In this document: positions 44,399-56,000 of the stretch, one piece after another
How the letters are laid out: each line of letters starts with the position of its first letter
Position numbering within the stretch: the stretch's first letter is position 1
Source of the DNA: Platerodrilus igneus
Lineage: Eukaryota > Arthropoda > Insecta > Coleoptera > Lycidae
NCBI GenBank assembly: GCA_036346225.1
Contig: JARFIW010000999.1
Location: forward strand, 6,307,001 to 6,371,000
Direction: 5' to 3'
Length of the DNA stretch: 64,000 nt
Position numbers and translations under genes: made by a program
The notes under the pieces: generated by a model
What the model saw: the letters and a program-made list of their open reading frames with translations, nothing else
What the model was told of the DNA's origin: nothing
Database searches by the model: none

Positions 44399-45153
44399 TG
44401 TTACGTGCCAAATTGGCACTAAACATTGTCTTAGCTTAATTTTTATGTGCGGAAGTTTTCGCGCCTTAAAATTTAAAAGACTTGGCGTGTATTTTCGTCA
44501 CGCCAGAGAGCGTTTGCGCGAGATCACGCGGGAACTTCGCGCCGACGCGTGAAAAGAACAAAAGTGGGGAGTTTCCGAAAGACGCTTAGGAAATGGGGCT
44601 TTTTGCCTCTGACCTTCGTGAAGAGCGGTTTTGTCAGATATCGTATCGCGCTTTATCTTTATTTATGTAGATCTCCTTGCTTGATTATCTTTGTTTGTCG
44701 CCCTTATACCTGTTCTTGCCCTTTCCCTACATAGGTAGAGGAAATTTGTAGCCATTGGCCGAACTGCATTCCACGCCGGAGCACCATCTTTAATCACTCC
44801 GGAGTGAAGCCCTGAGATCCAGTCGAAGCCACTTGGATGGACGTTAGGCGTACCCTCCGTTAATTGCCTTAAAAGGGCCATCAGTAGCCCTGATGGACTT
44901 CAACAGAATCCAACTTTAACCCAGGGACATATTCATGTGAGTATTTCGCTGTTATAAACTATTGTCTTAAATTTATATTTTCCGTTAATGGCGTATTAAA
45001 TTTGTGCATTGATGACGTCATTGACAGATGGGCGCGCCAAAGCCTGTGTAAAGCTTGGAGCTACCACCTGCCGTGGCGTCGCTTTTTCCGCGCGTGCGCG
45101 ATTGCTATTATAAACCTTTAAATTGTGCAATTATGAACTTTAAATTGTAAGAA
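44399..45153 (+). repeat. TGTTAC repeat family, long form, copy 2
   Basis: Partner of 36501-37293, starting TGTTACGTGCCAA in the intron 3' of the homeobox exon. It has the same GATGACGTCATT (palindrome at 45013-45020) near its end. Confidence 0.65.
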
Positions 45154-45424
45154 GGGGATGAGGTAATATACAAAGTGATTCATTAAGAATGGGCAACCTC
45201 TAAAGTAGAGATACTAGACACCAAAATATTACGATTTAGCCCAACATACATTATACAAATGTTGCTTGTTTTAGAAATACGGGTTCAAAGTTGAAAATTT
45301 ATTTTGAAATTTTTAAATAATTCTTAAAGTCTTGATAGGATCAATTCGAAATTTGTACTTTATGACTTTTGGCATAAGAATTACGAATTGGAAGCTTAAT
45401 TTCGCATTCTTCATATATGACGTT

Positions 45425-45845
45425 TGTTACATGCCAAAAATTGGCATTGTAAGTTTTTAATTTGCAAGTGAAGTCGCGCCAATATTTTAAAAGACTTGTG
45501 CGTGCATTTCCGTCACTTCAGACAGTTGCGTCGGCGCCCGAGAATGCGCAGACGCGGAGTCCGGAAGGAAGCCGGCATATTCCGTCACGACCGGGTCTAG
45601 TCAACGAAACGTCAAACAGTGAGGTTGATCTGTGTCGTCTTTCTATCTTGTTTTTTCTTTTAGATAATGTAGGGTTTCTGTATCGTACCTTTATCACTCC
45701 CCACTTTATTCCTATCGTATCGCTACCACAAAAGAAGAGGGACGACAGAAAATCTGGTTTCGACAAGGGTCGAAAGCCGATCCACGCCCAACAACGAGAT
45801 CAATGGAAAGTATAACTGCAAGGTTGTGAAAAGCTCCACATTATA
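45425..45845 (+). repeat. TGTTAC repeat family, short form, copy 1
   Basis: Begins TGTTACATGCCAAAAATTGGC; includes AAAAGACTTGTGCGTGCATTTCC-type text, CAGTTGCGTCGGCGCCCGA, CGTCAAACAGTGAGGTTGATC and CACGCCCAACAAC, ending near GTGAAAAGCTCCACATT. The same landmarks occur at 49465-49736 (truncated) and 61505-61976 (-). Confidence 0.65.
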
Positions 45846-48800
45846 CGAGAGTACATTTTATTTTCTTTTTTTGTATGTGATCCAAATTTGAGACGCAGTA
45901 ATGACATAATATCTTGTTGCGCAATATTATGCATGTAGTTATTGTGTTGTCAACTGTCGTAGTGGCTCTTATCAATTACGCGCGAGACTTTAACAGTATA
46001 CCTTAGACTAGAACAGGGTGGAGTATAACAGTGGCGCACCTAACGTTTGTATTGAAATTTGTCATCACCTCTTGTGTACTTTATAAAGTGTTAGTTTTCA
46101 ATATATCTGTAGCAATTGTATTTTTCACTCAAATAATAATAAAAAATAATTATTTAATTTTTAAATAACTTTCAAATATAAAAAATATAAGTTGGCAACA
46201 TTTATCTTATGTTGGCATGTCATCAAATGAAGTTGAAATGACATGGAAACAGCTGATGTGTCAATTTGAACATTTAGACAGCCATGTTGATTAGTGAATT
46301 GTTTAACTTTCATATATGTTATTGCTAAATTTAATTAATCAGCTTTTCCTTTATAAAAATAGTGTGTTCTTGTTCTAAATTCTCTTAAATAATTACCTGA
46401 TCCGGTTTGGAAAAAGATTAAAATGTATACCTTTCAAATGTGTTTGGCACATTCCCTTAACCTCACTTCTAGGTGGAAGCATATGCTTTTTGGATTACAG
46501 AATTTTTTCTGTAAGTATTCTAATTATAAATAAATAGCTTTATTTTCCATTCATTATGATTTAAAGAAAAGGAAAAAGTCTCTTAAAATGACACCAAGTA
46601 TAATTACTTTAATTCTGAAATCTTTCTTACTTTATTCTTACCTCTTTTTGGGTTAACTTTTCAAAAAGTCCTCATTTAGATAACTTATATACTATCTTAC
46701 CTTATTATTATTCTAAAATGTTCACTTAACAATTTAAATAATCAACTATAACTTACGAATTTCTTTATAAAGAAAATTTTGCTTTTAAATACAGCTAACG
46801 CAATTAACTGAGTTCTTAGTATATCTTTTACCTTCCAAAGCGCTATAGTAACTTGATTTCGTTATATCTGCTTCTTTAAACACTACAATAATGAAGTTGT
46901 TGATAACGTTTTGTATTTAAGCTCATTTACGATGGTTGTTAATAAATCCCGCGATATCAAAAGAATATTTTAATAATTTGGAATACTGTTTTTCTATACA
47001 TGTATCGTAGAATATTGCTTTTGTGTAGCGAGTATGATTTTGTTTTGATAGCATATTTTTTAGATATATCGATATTTCAACGCAGCATTTTAAGATCTAT
47101 TTGGTCTAGGCGAGATTTTCCGTCCGAGTTGGTCGCTCAGCATTACATAAGTCTACACGAGACCCGGAGTAAGTTTGTCGTTCTAGCAATTTGTAAATCA
47201 TTTTTTAAGAATGATGTTGGGGTTTTTCTTTATTAGTCTAGGTCAAGCTCAAAAGAGGGCTCGTCATCCTAGTAACTATATGCGTTGTAGCATATCCTTT
47301 TGTTCTTCAACAATTTTATCAGTAAATCGAGTTTCAATTACTGTTATCTCTTCATATAGCAATTCAAACCACACTAGGTGGCATATTAAAGACCTTAAAC
47401 CATTCTCCGCTGACCCAAATGCTAATTAAGTTTTTCACATTTCATTGCTTTAACGATTCACCTAATGTTTCTGTCCCCACTATGAATTAGTTACCTTCAT
47501 TTACTCATTCCTTTTCTTATACAGCACCTACCGCCTACACGTTTAACTTATTTACCTTAAACTAGCTATCTTTTTGCTACTTGTTAACTTTTTCTTGAAT
47601 TTATTGTTAGTCATATATCGGTTTATTGTCTAGGTCCCCCAGTATAACTCTGTTGCTTTATTTAATTAATCCTCGCACCTTTTCTACAACAGACTATTTT
47701 TTTCAGCATTTATCTTACATCGTTTAATTTTGTGGTGATTGTCGTAACTTTGGTTGCAATAACTCATTGAATTTTTATGATTGGTTTTAGCTGATGTTTT
47801 GAGTGGATGCTTTTTTTTGGACTCATATAGGAGCCGCGGCCTATGCCATTGTAAGGAATAGTTCATATTCGCAGTTGCAAAAAACTAGGAGTTTCTATTC
47901 CATGCGTTTTTCTTCTAAATTATTGCAGTCGCCCACTTTATCCTATATCATTACTTGTTTCTCCTTTTACAGTCACCATAACATATAAACATTTTTTTGT
48001 TGTTTTTATTGAACTTCGTGGTGAGGTGCTATCGCTTTTTATTGATATCTTATCGAATTCTCGGTTGTTTTAGCATATTGGGACGGTGTGTCTGTATTTA
48101 GCTGCTTATAATTAGGCATTCTTATGCGTTTATGGCGTTACCGTTTTTAAAAAATTACCTTAAACAGTTGGTTTTTGTGTGAAGGTATCTGTAGGGATAC
48201 TTTTAAGTTGTTGTTTCAACTTTTGTCTGATTTTCTTATCGTAGTGGATGCACTCGTTAGGAAAATGATTGTAGTAGTTCTCATTAGGGATATAGTAATT
48301 TTTCAACTTATGATGTACGTTAACTTGTCTGATTAATATAGCAGGTGGTCCTTCAGACCGACCTGTGTTTTATAAGGACAACTCTCTACCTTCTCTCGGA
48401 CGCTTGTCCAAAAACTCTACTTTTTCGTATCCCGCTGTCTCCGTTTCTGCCTTATCTTTTATTTGGTAGACCTGTGCTTGTCCCGGAACACCCGTCTACC
48501 ACATAAGAGTGATTTCTCCCTCACTCCGGGCTACTGACCACATTGGCTGGTTGAGTAGTGCTTTGCTATCCACCTTTTCTGTCTCTTTAGCTCAATGCGA
48601 GCCCTTCCTCTGTTCTTTTCTACCTGGAAGTGTCTCTTATGCATTTCCAAAATGCCTACCTCCCTCTTTTTACCTTTGCTATATTTCTATTACCTTTTCA
48701 TTTCCGTTAGTCACCGTGTGGTTGCGCGGGGGTTTTCACAGACACCCGGACCACGTCTCTGGGAATCTTTTGTGAGGTCATGCGGTGCCGCTGTCAGAGC

Positions 48801-49464
48801 ACACGGCCGCCAACAGTGCATGTATATACGAGTGTGTGTGTATGTGTGATGGTAGCCATGTAATTTGTTAGGTTAGTAATGTAAGAAATTAGTAAGATGG
48901 TACTGTTGGTAAATTGGTTAATTTACAACCATGTCATGAACAAGTTTTGATATGTATTGTTTAATAAGCCAAAGTACCAGTACTTAAAAATTTGCTAAAG
49001 TGCAGAGTAACTTGCTCTTTTGGACATTTTGAAATTTGGGCATTTCCTCGCCAAAGAAGAAACAGTCTAGATGCAACGCTTATGTGCGTATGCACTTAGA
49101 AAACTGTAATGTTAGCTTTAGTTATAGTATACAGGTTAGGCGACTTGTCGCATTTGTTTTAGTTTTATTAGTGTTTCATGCTCTCCAACAAATTTGCGCT
49201 GTCGATTATAACTGCGCCACATTAAAGACTCGTGTGTGCACTTTAAATGTAGTTCATGAAAATGGGGCTACACATTTCGTTTCCTGGTAATTCGGAAGAC
49301 ATGTTATTGATTGGAAAAAACGAGATGGCGCCTAAAATGAACATTTTGTAGAATTTAAGTTAGGGTATATGTAGGTTAGTTAGGATTTAGATTTTAAGCT
49401 TTTACCGTGCTAACAGTCATTTTCTTTTTTTAAGATTTTTTTTATTTTATGGATTTGTCGCGAT
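45846..49464. other. Anonymous non-coding DNA
   Basis: About 3.6 kb without a recognisable gene. The 48360-48800 part is C/T-rich on the plus strand with short open frames that show no conserved motif; 48820-48850 has a short GTGTGTGTAT run. Possibly intronic. Confidence 0.3.
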
Positions 49465-49736
49465 TGTTACATGCCAAAAATTGGTATTGTAAGTTTTAGT
49501 GTTGCGAGTGAATTTGCGCCAATATTTTAAAAGACTTGTACGTGCATTTTCGTCACTTCAGACAGTTGCGTCGGCGCCCGAAAACGCGCAGACGCTGAGT
49601 GCAGAAGAAAGTGAGCATTTTCCGTCACGACAGGGACTAGTCGACGAAACGTCAAACAGTGAGATTGATCTGTGTCGTCTTTTTATCTTGTCTTTTCTTT
49701 TAGATAATGTAGGTTTCCTTTATCGTACCTTTTAAG
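49465..49736 (+). repeat. TGTTAC repeat family, short form, truncated copy 2
   Basis: Matches the first ~270 bp of 45425-45845 and stops at TATCGTACCTTTT, exactly where the copy C zinc-finger sequence begins. One of the two has truncated the other. Confidence 0.65.
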
Positions 49737-50396
49737 ACCTCGTACATATTTTCCGGATTACTAGAAGACGTTATAACCATACTTTTTGTGTTAAAGGATT
49801 TCACATCGGTAGTCTCTTCCCCCATTTTTGTGTAAACGCCGTAGAGCTTGCAATTAACTTTTATTGCTGTATGTTGTATTCTTTTTTTATTAAGTAATCA
49901 AATAAACCGCTCTTTTTGTTTCCAAAGAATCTCGGACACTCCATCGTCGACACTAGCGTTCTTTTTGCGATAGCTAGCCATACGGTTGTTAAACGCAGTG
50001 CTAACCATTTCTACACCATCGTCGCTAGTAGCGGAAACTCATGTATTTTTGTGTTTGTTGCTCTGTAGATGACTAGGGTATGCAGACTTTAACACCTCCA
50101 TGTCGCACACTTTACAGAAAATCCGTGGCTGCTTCGAAGAAGGCTCTCCAACTGCCGGCGGAGCTGAACGTTTACGGCTTAATGACCGTGCTGTATTTCC
50201 TTGTGTCGCTGTAAACTATTCTCGTAAAAGCGATACCGCAAGACCCACAGTTAAAGAACTTTACTGCTGACGGATGTATAAGCTTAACCGTCGACGATGT
50301 TACACCAGGATATTTGTTCTGGTGCCGTTTGAGAGCATATTTCCAGGTATAGGAAGCACCACAAGGGTCGCATTTAAAAACGTTTGCAGGTACTAT
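49737..50396 (-). pseudogene. C2H2 zinc-finger / polymerase N-terminal region (copy C)
   Basis: Counterpart of 8100-8800. The start codon position reads ATA instead of ATG (50394-50396). VPANVFKCDPCGASYTWKYA keeps the first finger's Cys pair, which copy A lost by a deletion. The second finger (FNCGSCGIAFTR) then breaks in frame near 50220. Downstream parts corresponding to the third finger and the SFNTKN segment are recognisable to 49737, where the copy is cut. Confidence 0.6.
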
Positions 50397-50571
50397 TTTA
50401 GTACAAAACAAAATCCGCACTATAAGACTTTGGTTAAACTTATAAGCGAACTAACTTATAACTAAAAAGCTTACTCTAGCGTACCTGATTTATGTTTCCT
50501 ATAGAATGCATACCGAAGATTTCCGAAGACGGTCGAACGATGTTGAGAATACAGTGAGGAACTAAATGACG

Positions 50572-50679
50572 TCATAATCCTTGCTGCTCGTCCAGTACAT
50601 TTAGCGCCAATGCATGCACCTGGTTCGCATCGTCGATGGTGCGAATGCCGTTAGTAGAAACATCGGAAACGTCTTCCAT
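50572..50679 (-). CDS. 35-residue open frame, copy C counterpart
   Basis: MEDVSDVSTNGIRTIDD... to QQGL; ATG at 50679, stop at 50572-50574, which is also part of TGACGTCA at 50567-50574. See 7823-7930. Translation is unproven. Confidence 0.25.
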   Translation of the reverse strand: MEDVSDVSTNGIRTIDDANQVHALALNVLDEQQGL

Positions 50680-51422
50680 GTTATACGGATCGCGTGCATA
50701 TTAAAAATTCAAAAGGATGGTAGCACACGCACACAAATTGTGTGCAAGTCGTGCTGTAGAAGATGCAGTGCTACTATATACAAAAACTTAATAAAAACAC
50801 TTTAAACCATTACTAAGGAAATACCAACTTGTTGTCTACAGGATACTTACTAATAAAGCAATTTAATTTTAAATAACTTCTACGTCATATTTTAGGAAAT
50901 GGTAGGCTTGAATATTTTCTAAATGAATCACCAAGCGAAAGTATATGCTTAGCGGTATTAAAATTAATCATTAATTTCCCATTTTTACGACCGTGGTTAA
51001 TTATAGATTAAAATTTAATTTGTTCACGTTCGAGCTTCCCGTAAACTAACATATTTTATAGTAACAGTGCGCTGTATAATACATGCATACCCCTCTGCCG
51101 CGCTACTGCTATTCTTGTAGTTGCTTGAAAAAGTCACTCTCCTTTTTTACTGCTAGGGACCGATGCAAAGCACCATTTTATACTTTATTTATAAGTATGG
51201 CACATCGCGCACTTTTTTTGTCTGATAATTAAATTTTGGTCGTGTAAGCTATTACACTTTCGCATATTTAAAGATCTAATACGATTGATTAACCACTTTC
51301 GATTATTCTAACGGGAACCGCCATACATTTCGCCGCACCGTTCTTTTTGAATACAACGGTCCTATGGGCTTCCACACACTAACACCTAACGTATCTTTCC
51401 TATTAGTTGTTAAACAAAAACT

Positions 51423-51787
51423 TGTGATGGTGTAATAGCCAAATATCATAATAATTTATAGTTATTTCTTCGAATTAAGTGTTATGCATTTAAAAGGTGA
51501 GTGACTTGTTATAGGAAGTGAAAAGTGCGGATTTGTACAGGAAGACAATCGATAGGAAGTACACGTGCAACGAACTCTAGGCTAGGTGTAATTTGAATTA
51601 GTAAATAAGCATAATTGCATAATCATTGTTAGCAGTTAAGAACTAATATAGAATAAGAGCATTATAAGTCTAACCCTCAGATGTAACAGTTGCACTGCAC
51701 CTTAAAGTGACAAGTAAATTAAAGATGTGAAATGGTCTTCGACTTTGTTTCAATCACCTCTACTGAAGCCCCCAAGAGAACACTACA
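51423..51787 (+). repeat. 5' LTR of 17.6-like element
   Basis: 365 bp. Immediately followed by TGGCGATCCTGCC at 51788 (likely primer-binding site) and a short array of CCCTGCCAG/CCCTGCTA units to about 51870. Confidence 0.93.
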
Positions 51788-52162
51788 TGGCGATCCTGCC
51801 AGCCCTGCTGACCCTGCCAGCCCTGCTAATTCTGCCAGTCCTGTAATTCTGCGAGTCCTGCTAGTTCTACAGATTAAATTATAATAACCGAAATTTGAAA
51901 TGGGCACCAACAATTCCAAAAAAGAAGTAGTTGTTGCACAAACTGGAATGAATAATGGTTCGATAAATGGCTATTCAAATTCTGAGGTAATAGGTATTAC
52001 GTCAGGTACAATTTTAGCGTTGTTGGGTATTTTATTACTTTTTTAAATGTTCAAGAAAATGTTGGACAAGAAGATTAGGAGAGAGGTCAGTAGAAGCCAG
52101 CAGATTGTATAGTAAGAATTATTTTATTTTAAGCTATAAAAATTAAGTACGAGTTAAAATTA

Positions 52163-53308
52163 ATGACGGAACTTTTGAAGCAAATTTTAGAGGAATTTAA
52201 GATTTTTATAAAAAATTTAAATAAAGATGGTCAAGAAAGACGAAACGATTTAGATGTTACTAATAAGAAATTTGATTATTTGAATAGGTTATGCGAGGAG
52301 TATAGGTTAGAGAAAGATAAGATTAAAGTCGCAAAATTTGATAGTTCTGAAATTATCGATAAAGTTAAGCAGCACATAGCCATAATAGATAAGTCTATAG
52401 GAGATATTACTGAAGTTTTAACAAGTAGGAAGTTAAGTATTTTAAGTAGGAAAAATCAAGACACCATGGGTGAAAAATTTGAATTAAAAGTAGCAGCCTC
52501 TATGATTCCAGCCATGGACGGTTCAGAAAATACCACCAAGCAAATGGTCGACGCAATTGAACTATATGATAGCTTGTTAGATGATGAAGGTAAGAGATTG
52601 TTAGTGAATTTTGTCATAAAAATTAAGTTAAGTCAAAATGCTAAAATGCGATTAGGCAGTAAGTATGAGAATGTAGAAGCGCTTGTGAACGATATCAAAC
52701 ATCACCTTTTAACTAAAAAATCAGCATCAGGATTGTCCGCCGAATTACATAACTCCAGACAAAATAATAAATCAATAGAAAATTTTGGTAAAACGATCGA
52801 GGAATTAATGGTCAATTTAACAATAGCTCAAGCAGAGGGTAACAAACAATCATTAAAAATTTTGACAGCCGCTAACGAAAAAATTGCATTAAACGTATTT
52901 ACAAACGGAATAAGGGACGAAAATTTAATAACAATTATGAAAGCTCGAAATTACAATAAATTAAAAGACGCCATAATAGCCGCGAAGGAAGAGGAAATTG
53001 CAAATAAACCTCAGCAAATGTATTACACAACCGGAAAAGGTCGTCAATTTACTAGACGCGTAAAATATCATAACAATAATACAAATAGAAGTCAACGTAC
53101 CTCACACACCAGGTATCAAGGTCGAGGAAATAATCCATGCATGTTCATGAACACTAGAGATCGAGGAAATGCATATGTAAGTAAAACTGTAAGAGGTCAT
53201 CAGTTTCATAATAGGGGAAACCATCGCAATTTTTACATCAACTCGTCAGAGAAAAACTCCACAGAAAATATATTAGACCAAACTAGGGAACCGAAAACAT
53301 TTTTTTGA
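52163..53308 (+). CDS. Gag of 17.6-like element, intact frame
   Basis: A 381-codon frame with no interruption, starting MTELLKQILEEFKIFIKN. The N-terminal ~100 residues are lysine/glutamate-rich helices. The middle (MVDAIELYDSLLDDEGKRLL, VKHHLLTKKSAS-like) fits Gag capsid of the 17.6/mdg group. The C-terminal ~100 residues are basic with RG and N-rich stretches (RRVKYHNNNTNRSQR, RYQGRGNNP) and no CCHC knuckle, which fits groups that bind RNA with a basic tail. It ends in a T6 run (ACATTTTTTTGAG counted with flanks), beyond which pol is in the +1 frame. Confidence 0.85.
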   Translation: MTELLKQILEEFKIFIKNLNKDGQERRNDLDVTNKKFDYLNRLCEEYRLEKDKIKVAKFDSSEIIDKVKQHIAIIDKSIGDITEVLTSRKLSILSRKNQDTMGEKFELKVAASMIPAMDGSENTTKQMVDAIELYDSLLDDEGKRLLVNFVIKIKLSQNAKMRLGSKYENVEALVNDIKHHLLTKKSASGLSAELHNSRQNNKSIENFGKTIEELMVNLTIAQAEGNKQSLKILTAANEKIALNVFTNGIRDENLITIMKARNYNKLKDAIIAAKEEEIANKPQQMYYTTGKGRQFTRRVKYHNNNTNRSQRTSHTRYQGRGNNPCMFMNTRDRGNAYVSKTVRGHQFHNRGNHRNFYINSSEKNSTENILDQTREPKTFF

Positions 53309-53480
53309 GACCCCCCGGAATAATTTAAGGAATGTTCACAACATTTTAAATATTAATAGTGTAAATTTCATAGAAGTCGGATACAATAACAATACAATTA
53401 AATTAATTTTAGATACAGGAGCATCAGTAAGTGTTATTTTCATTTCTAGTTTAACAACTAAGATAAATATTGATACAAAT
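53307..53480 (+). pseudogene. Protease start of 17.6-like element, truncated
   Basis: In the +1 frame relative to Gag: NILNINSVNFIEVGYNN, then LILDTGASVSVIFIS with the Asp-Thr-Gly active site. After about 20 more residues (INIDTNKQIV) the sequence jumps into the RT/RNase H boundary of the same element type, so the rest of protease and the RT core were deleted. Confidence 0.85.
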
Positions 53481-54249
53481 AAACAAATTGTCTAGGAAAG
53501 GTGTAACTTTCCAATGGACCAATGAATGTCAAGCAGCATTCAAACTGTTAAAAACAACTTTAGCAAACCCACCAATATTGCAATACCCAGATTTTTCAGA
53601 TAATAGTACATTCATCTTACGCACGGACGCATCAGGTTACGCGTTAGGAGCAGTTTTGTCGAATGGCGACGACAAGCCAGTAGCTTACGCAAGTAGAGCA
53701 CTTAACAAAGCCGAAATAAATTATTGTACAATAGAAAAAGAGTTATTAGCTATAGTATGGGCAGTGAAAAAATTTAGACCATACTTATTTGGCAAAAAAT
53801 TTCAAATTTTAACGGATCATAGACCGTTAGTATACTTATTTGGTATGAGTAATCCATCTAGTCGATTAACAAAATTTAGGTTAACATTAGAAGAATTTGA
53901 TTTTACAATAACGTATATTAGGGGTACAGAAAACGTGACAGCGGACGCTTTATCTAGAATTATTATAGATTCAGATTATTTAAAGAATATGGAGCGAGCG
54001 GTTCACGAAAAAGTATATGTAACAACAAGAGCCCAAAGTAGAAAATTAGGCGACTCTCAAGTCGAATCAAAAGCATCAAAGGATGATGGGACTGATCACC
54101 CCAACATTGTTGAACTTTTGAAGCATCCGAAGGATGCAACAGAATTACGATTTGTAGCAGAGAAGGAGTTTAACAGAATCATTAAATCCAAAAATGAAAT
54201 AATTTTGTTTACATGCATGTATCAATTTATGATAGGAGTAAAAATATAA
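53470..54249 (+). pseudogene. RNase H of 17.6-like element after RT deletion
   Basis: Begins with the RT-connection text NKLSRKGVTFQWTNECQAAF and continues LRTDASGYALGAVLSNGDD, YASRALNKAEINY, EKELLAIVWAVKKFRPYL, LTDHRPLVYLF and ENVTADALSR. All RNase H landmarks are intact. A linker of about 100 residues ends at a frame change near 54230. Confidence 0.9.
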
Positions 54250-55497
54250 TTTATTTGAAGCAAGGATCTCGATCAGCGTCAGCCTTCGAAGCGTCGTTGA
54301 GAGACCTGCAATTTCTTCGTAGAGAATTTACAATTCCGGAATTTATTATTATAAAAAACGAAGAATCGAAGTCATTTTAAATAACTGTAAAGCCGGCCGC
54401 AATTTATTTAAAAAAATGACATACGAATTAGTGTGATTAGGGAAATCACTAATATTCAAAACTCAGAAACGCAAAGATTCATCATTAATGATTTTCATTT
54501 ATTGCTTACGGGAGGTCACGCGGGCATCAATAGAACATACAATAATATAAAGCGATACTATTTTTGGTCAAGTATGCGAAAGGATGTAGAAACATTTATT
54601 AAAAAATGTGACGAATGTCAAAGACATAAACATTCAAATATTAGCAAACAGCCGATGATAATTACAACCACAGCATCCGAAGCTTTCGAAAAAGTTTTTT
54701 TAGACTTAGTTGGACCATTGCAGCAAGATGCAAATGGAAACAGGTACATTTTGACACTACAGTGTGATTTAAGTAAATTTGTAGAAGCATATCCATTACC
54801 AAACAAAGAGACTGAAAGTGTAACTAGAGCGTTTGTCGAGAATTTTATTTTACGCTACGGCATCCCACGCGAAATTTTAACGGATAAAGGTTCAGAGTTC
54901 ATGTCGGAGATTTTTAAGAAAACTTGCAAATTATTAAACATAAAGCAGTTAAATTCTACAGCTTATCATCACGAAACTATCGGTGCGCTCGAAAACTCAC
55001 ATAAAAATTTAGCAGTATATTTAAGGACCCAATGTCCGCAGTATTCAAATAATTGGAGCAGTTGGATACCTTATTGGTGTTTTGCATACAATAATTCAGT
55101 GCATACGGAAACTAAATATACCCCGCACGAATTAGTATTTGGGAAAATTAATCAAATACCGTCAAACGTGGTAAACTCAGTAGACCCACTATATAATTTT
55201 GATAATTATCCAGCAGAACTTAAGTATAGATTGCAAGTCGCTGGAAATGAAGCGAGATATAATTTATTACAATCCAAAAGTAAACGAAAGAATAAGTTTG
55301 ATATCAAAACTAAGCATGTTAATTATAAATTTAGAGATAAGTTGTTGGTTAAGAATACATCTCTTAATAAAAGAGATCCAATATTTGTAGGCCCATATGA
55401 AGTAGTTTTAGATAAGAATCCTAATGTTATAGTTAAGATAGATAATAAGTTAGTAGAAATCCATAAGAATAGGATAAAATTATATAACGTATTGTAA
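54250..55497 (+). pseudogene. Integrase of 17.6-like element
   Basis: Open from 54433. Zinc-binding GGHAGINRTYNNIKRYYF and KKCDECQRHKHS; core Asp in VFLDLVGPL, Asp in LTDKGSEFMS and Glu in IGALENSHKN. The GPY/F-like FVGPYEVVLD follows, and the end is IHKNRIKLYNVL. The stretch 54250-54432 links to RNase H across a frame change. HHETIGALENSH is characteristic of the 17.6/297 group. Confidence 0.9.
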
Positions 55498-55555
55498 TTT
55501 AGAAAAAAAAATTTTATTTGAAAAACAAAAATTTTTTTAGTGCACCCCGTGGAGG

Positions 55556-55919
55556 TGTGATGGTGTAATAGCCAAATATCATAATAATTTATAGTTATTT
55601 CTTGGAATTAAGTTTTATGCATTTAAAAGGTGAGTGACTTGTTATAGGAAGTGAAAAGTGCGGATTTGTACAGGAAGACAATCGATAGGAAGTACACGTG
55701 CAACGAACTCTAGGCTAGGTGTAATTGGAATTAGTAAATAAGCATAATTGCATAATCATTGTTAGCAGTTAAGAACTAATATAGAATAAGAGCATTATAA
55801 GTCTAACCCTCAGATGTAACAGTTGTACTGCACCTTAAAGTGACAAGTAAATTAAAGATGTGAAATGGTCTTCGACTTTGTTTTAATCGCCTCTACTGAA
55901 GCCCCAAGAGAACACTACA
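55556..55919 (+). repeat. 3' LTR of 17.6-like element
   Basis: 364 bp; preceded by a short purine stretch (GTGGAGG). The target duplication AACT follows at 55920. Confidence 0.93.
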
Positions 55920-56000
55920 AACTACCGGCATCGCCATGTCCGTATGTGGACGTAAGCAGATGTTTGTGGATGTGTACGAGAATATGTAACCATATACATT

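Larger units (their letters stand above)
51423..55919 (+). mobile_element. 17.6-like Ty3/gypsy element, RT deleted, recent insertion
   Basis: LTRs 51423-51787 and 55556-55919 (TGTGATGGTG...GAACACTACA) differ by six substitutions and one indel. Target duplication AACT at 51419-51422 and 55920-55923. A leader with primer-binding sequence TGGCGATCCTGCC is followed by Gag, the start of protease, RNase H and integrase. The RT catalytic core is absent. Integrase features are of the 17.6/297 group. No envelope gene. Confidence 0.95.

Noticed and set aside
48360..48850. Possible protein-coding exon with overlapping frames of 84-88 codons
   Set aside because: Pyrimidine-rich, no recognisable motif, no splice sites or second copy to support coding.
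51423..55919. Envelope gene in the 17.6-like element
   Set aside because: Integrase ends about 60 bp before the 3' LTR, leaving no room.
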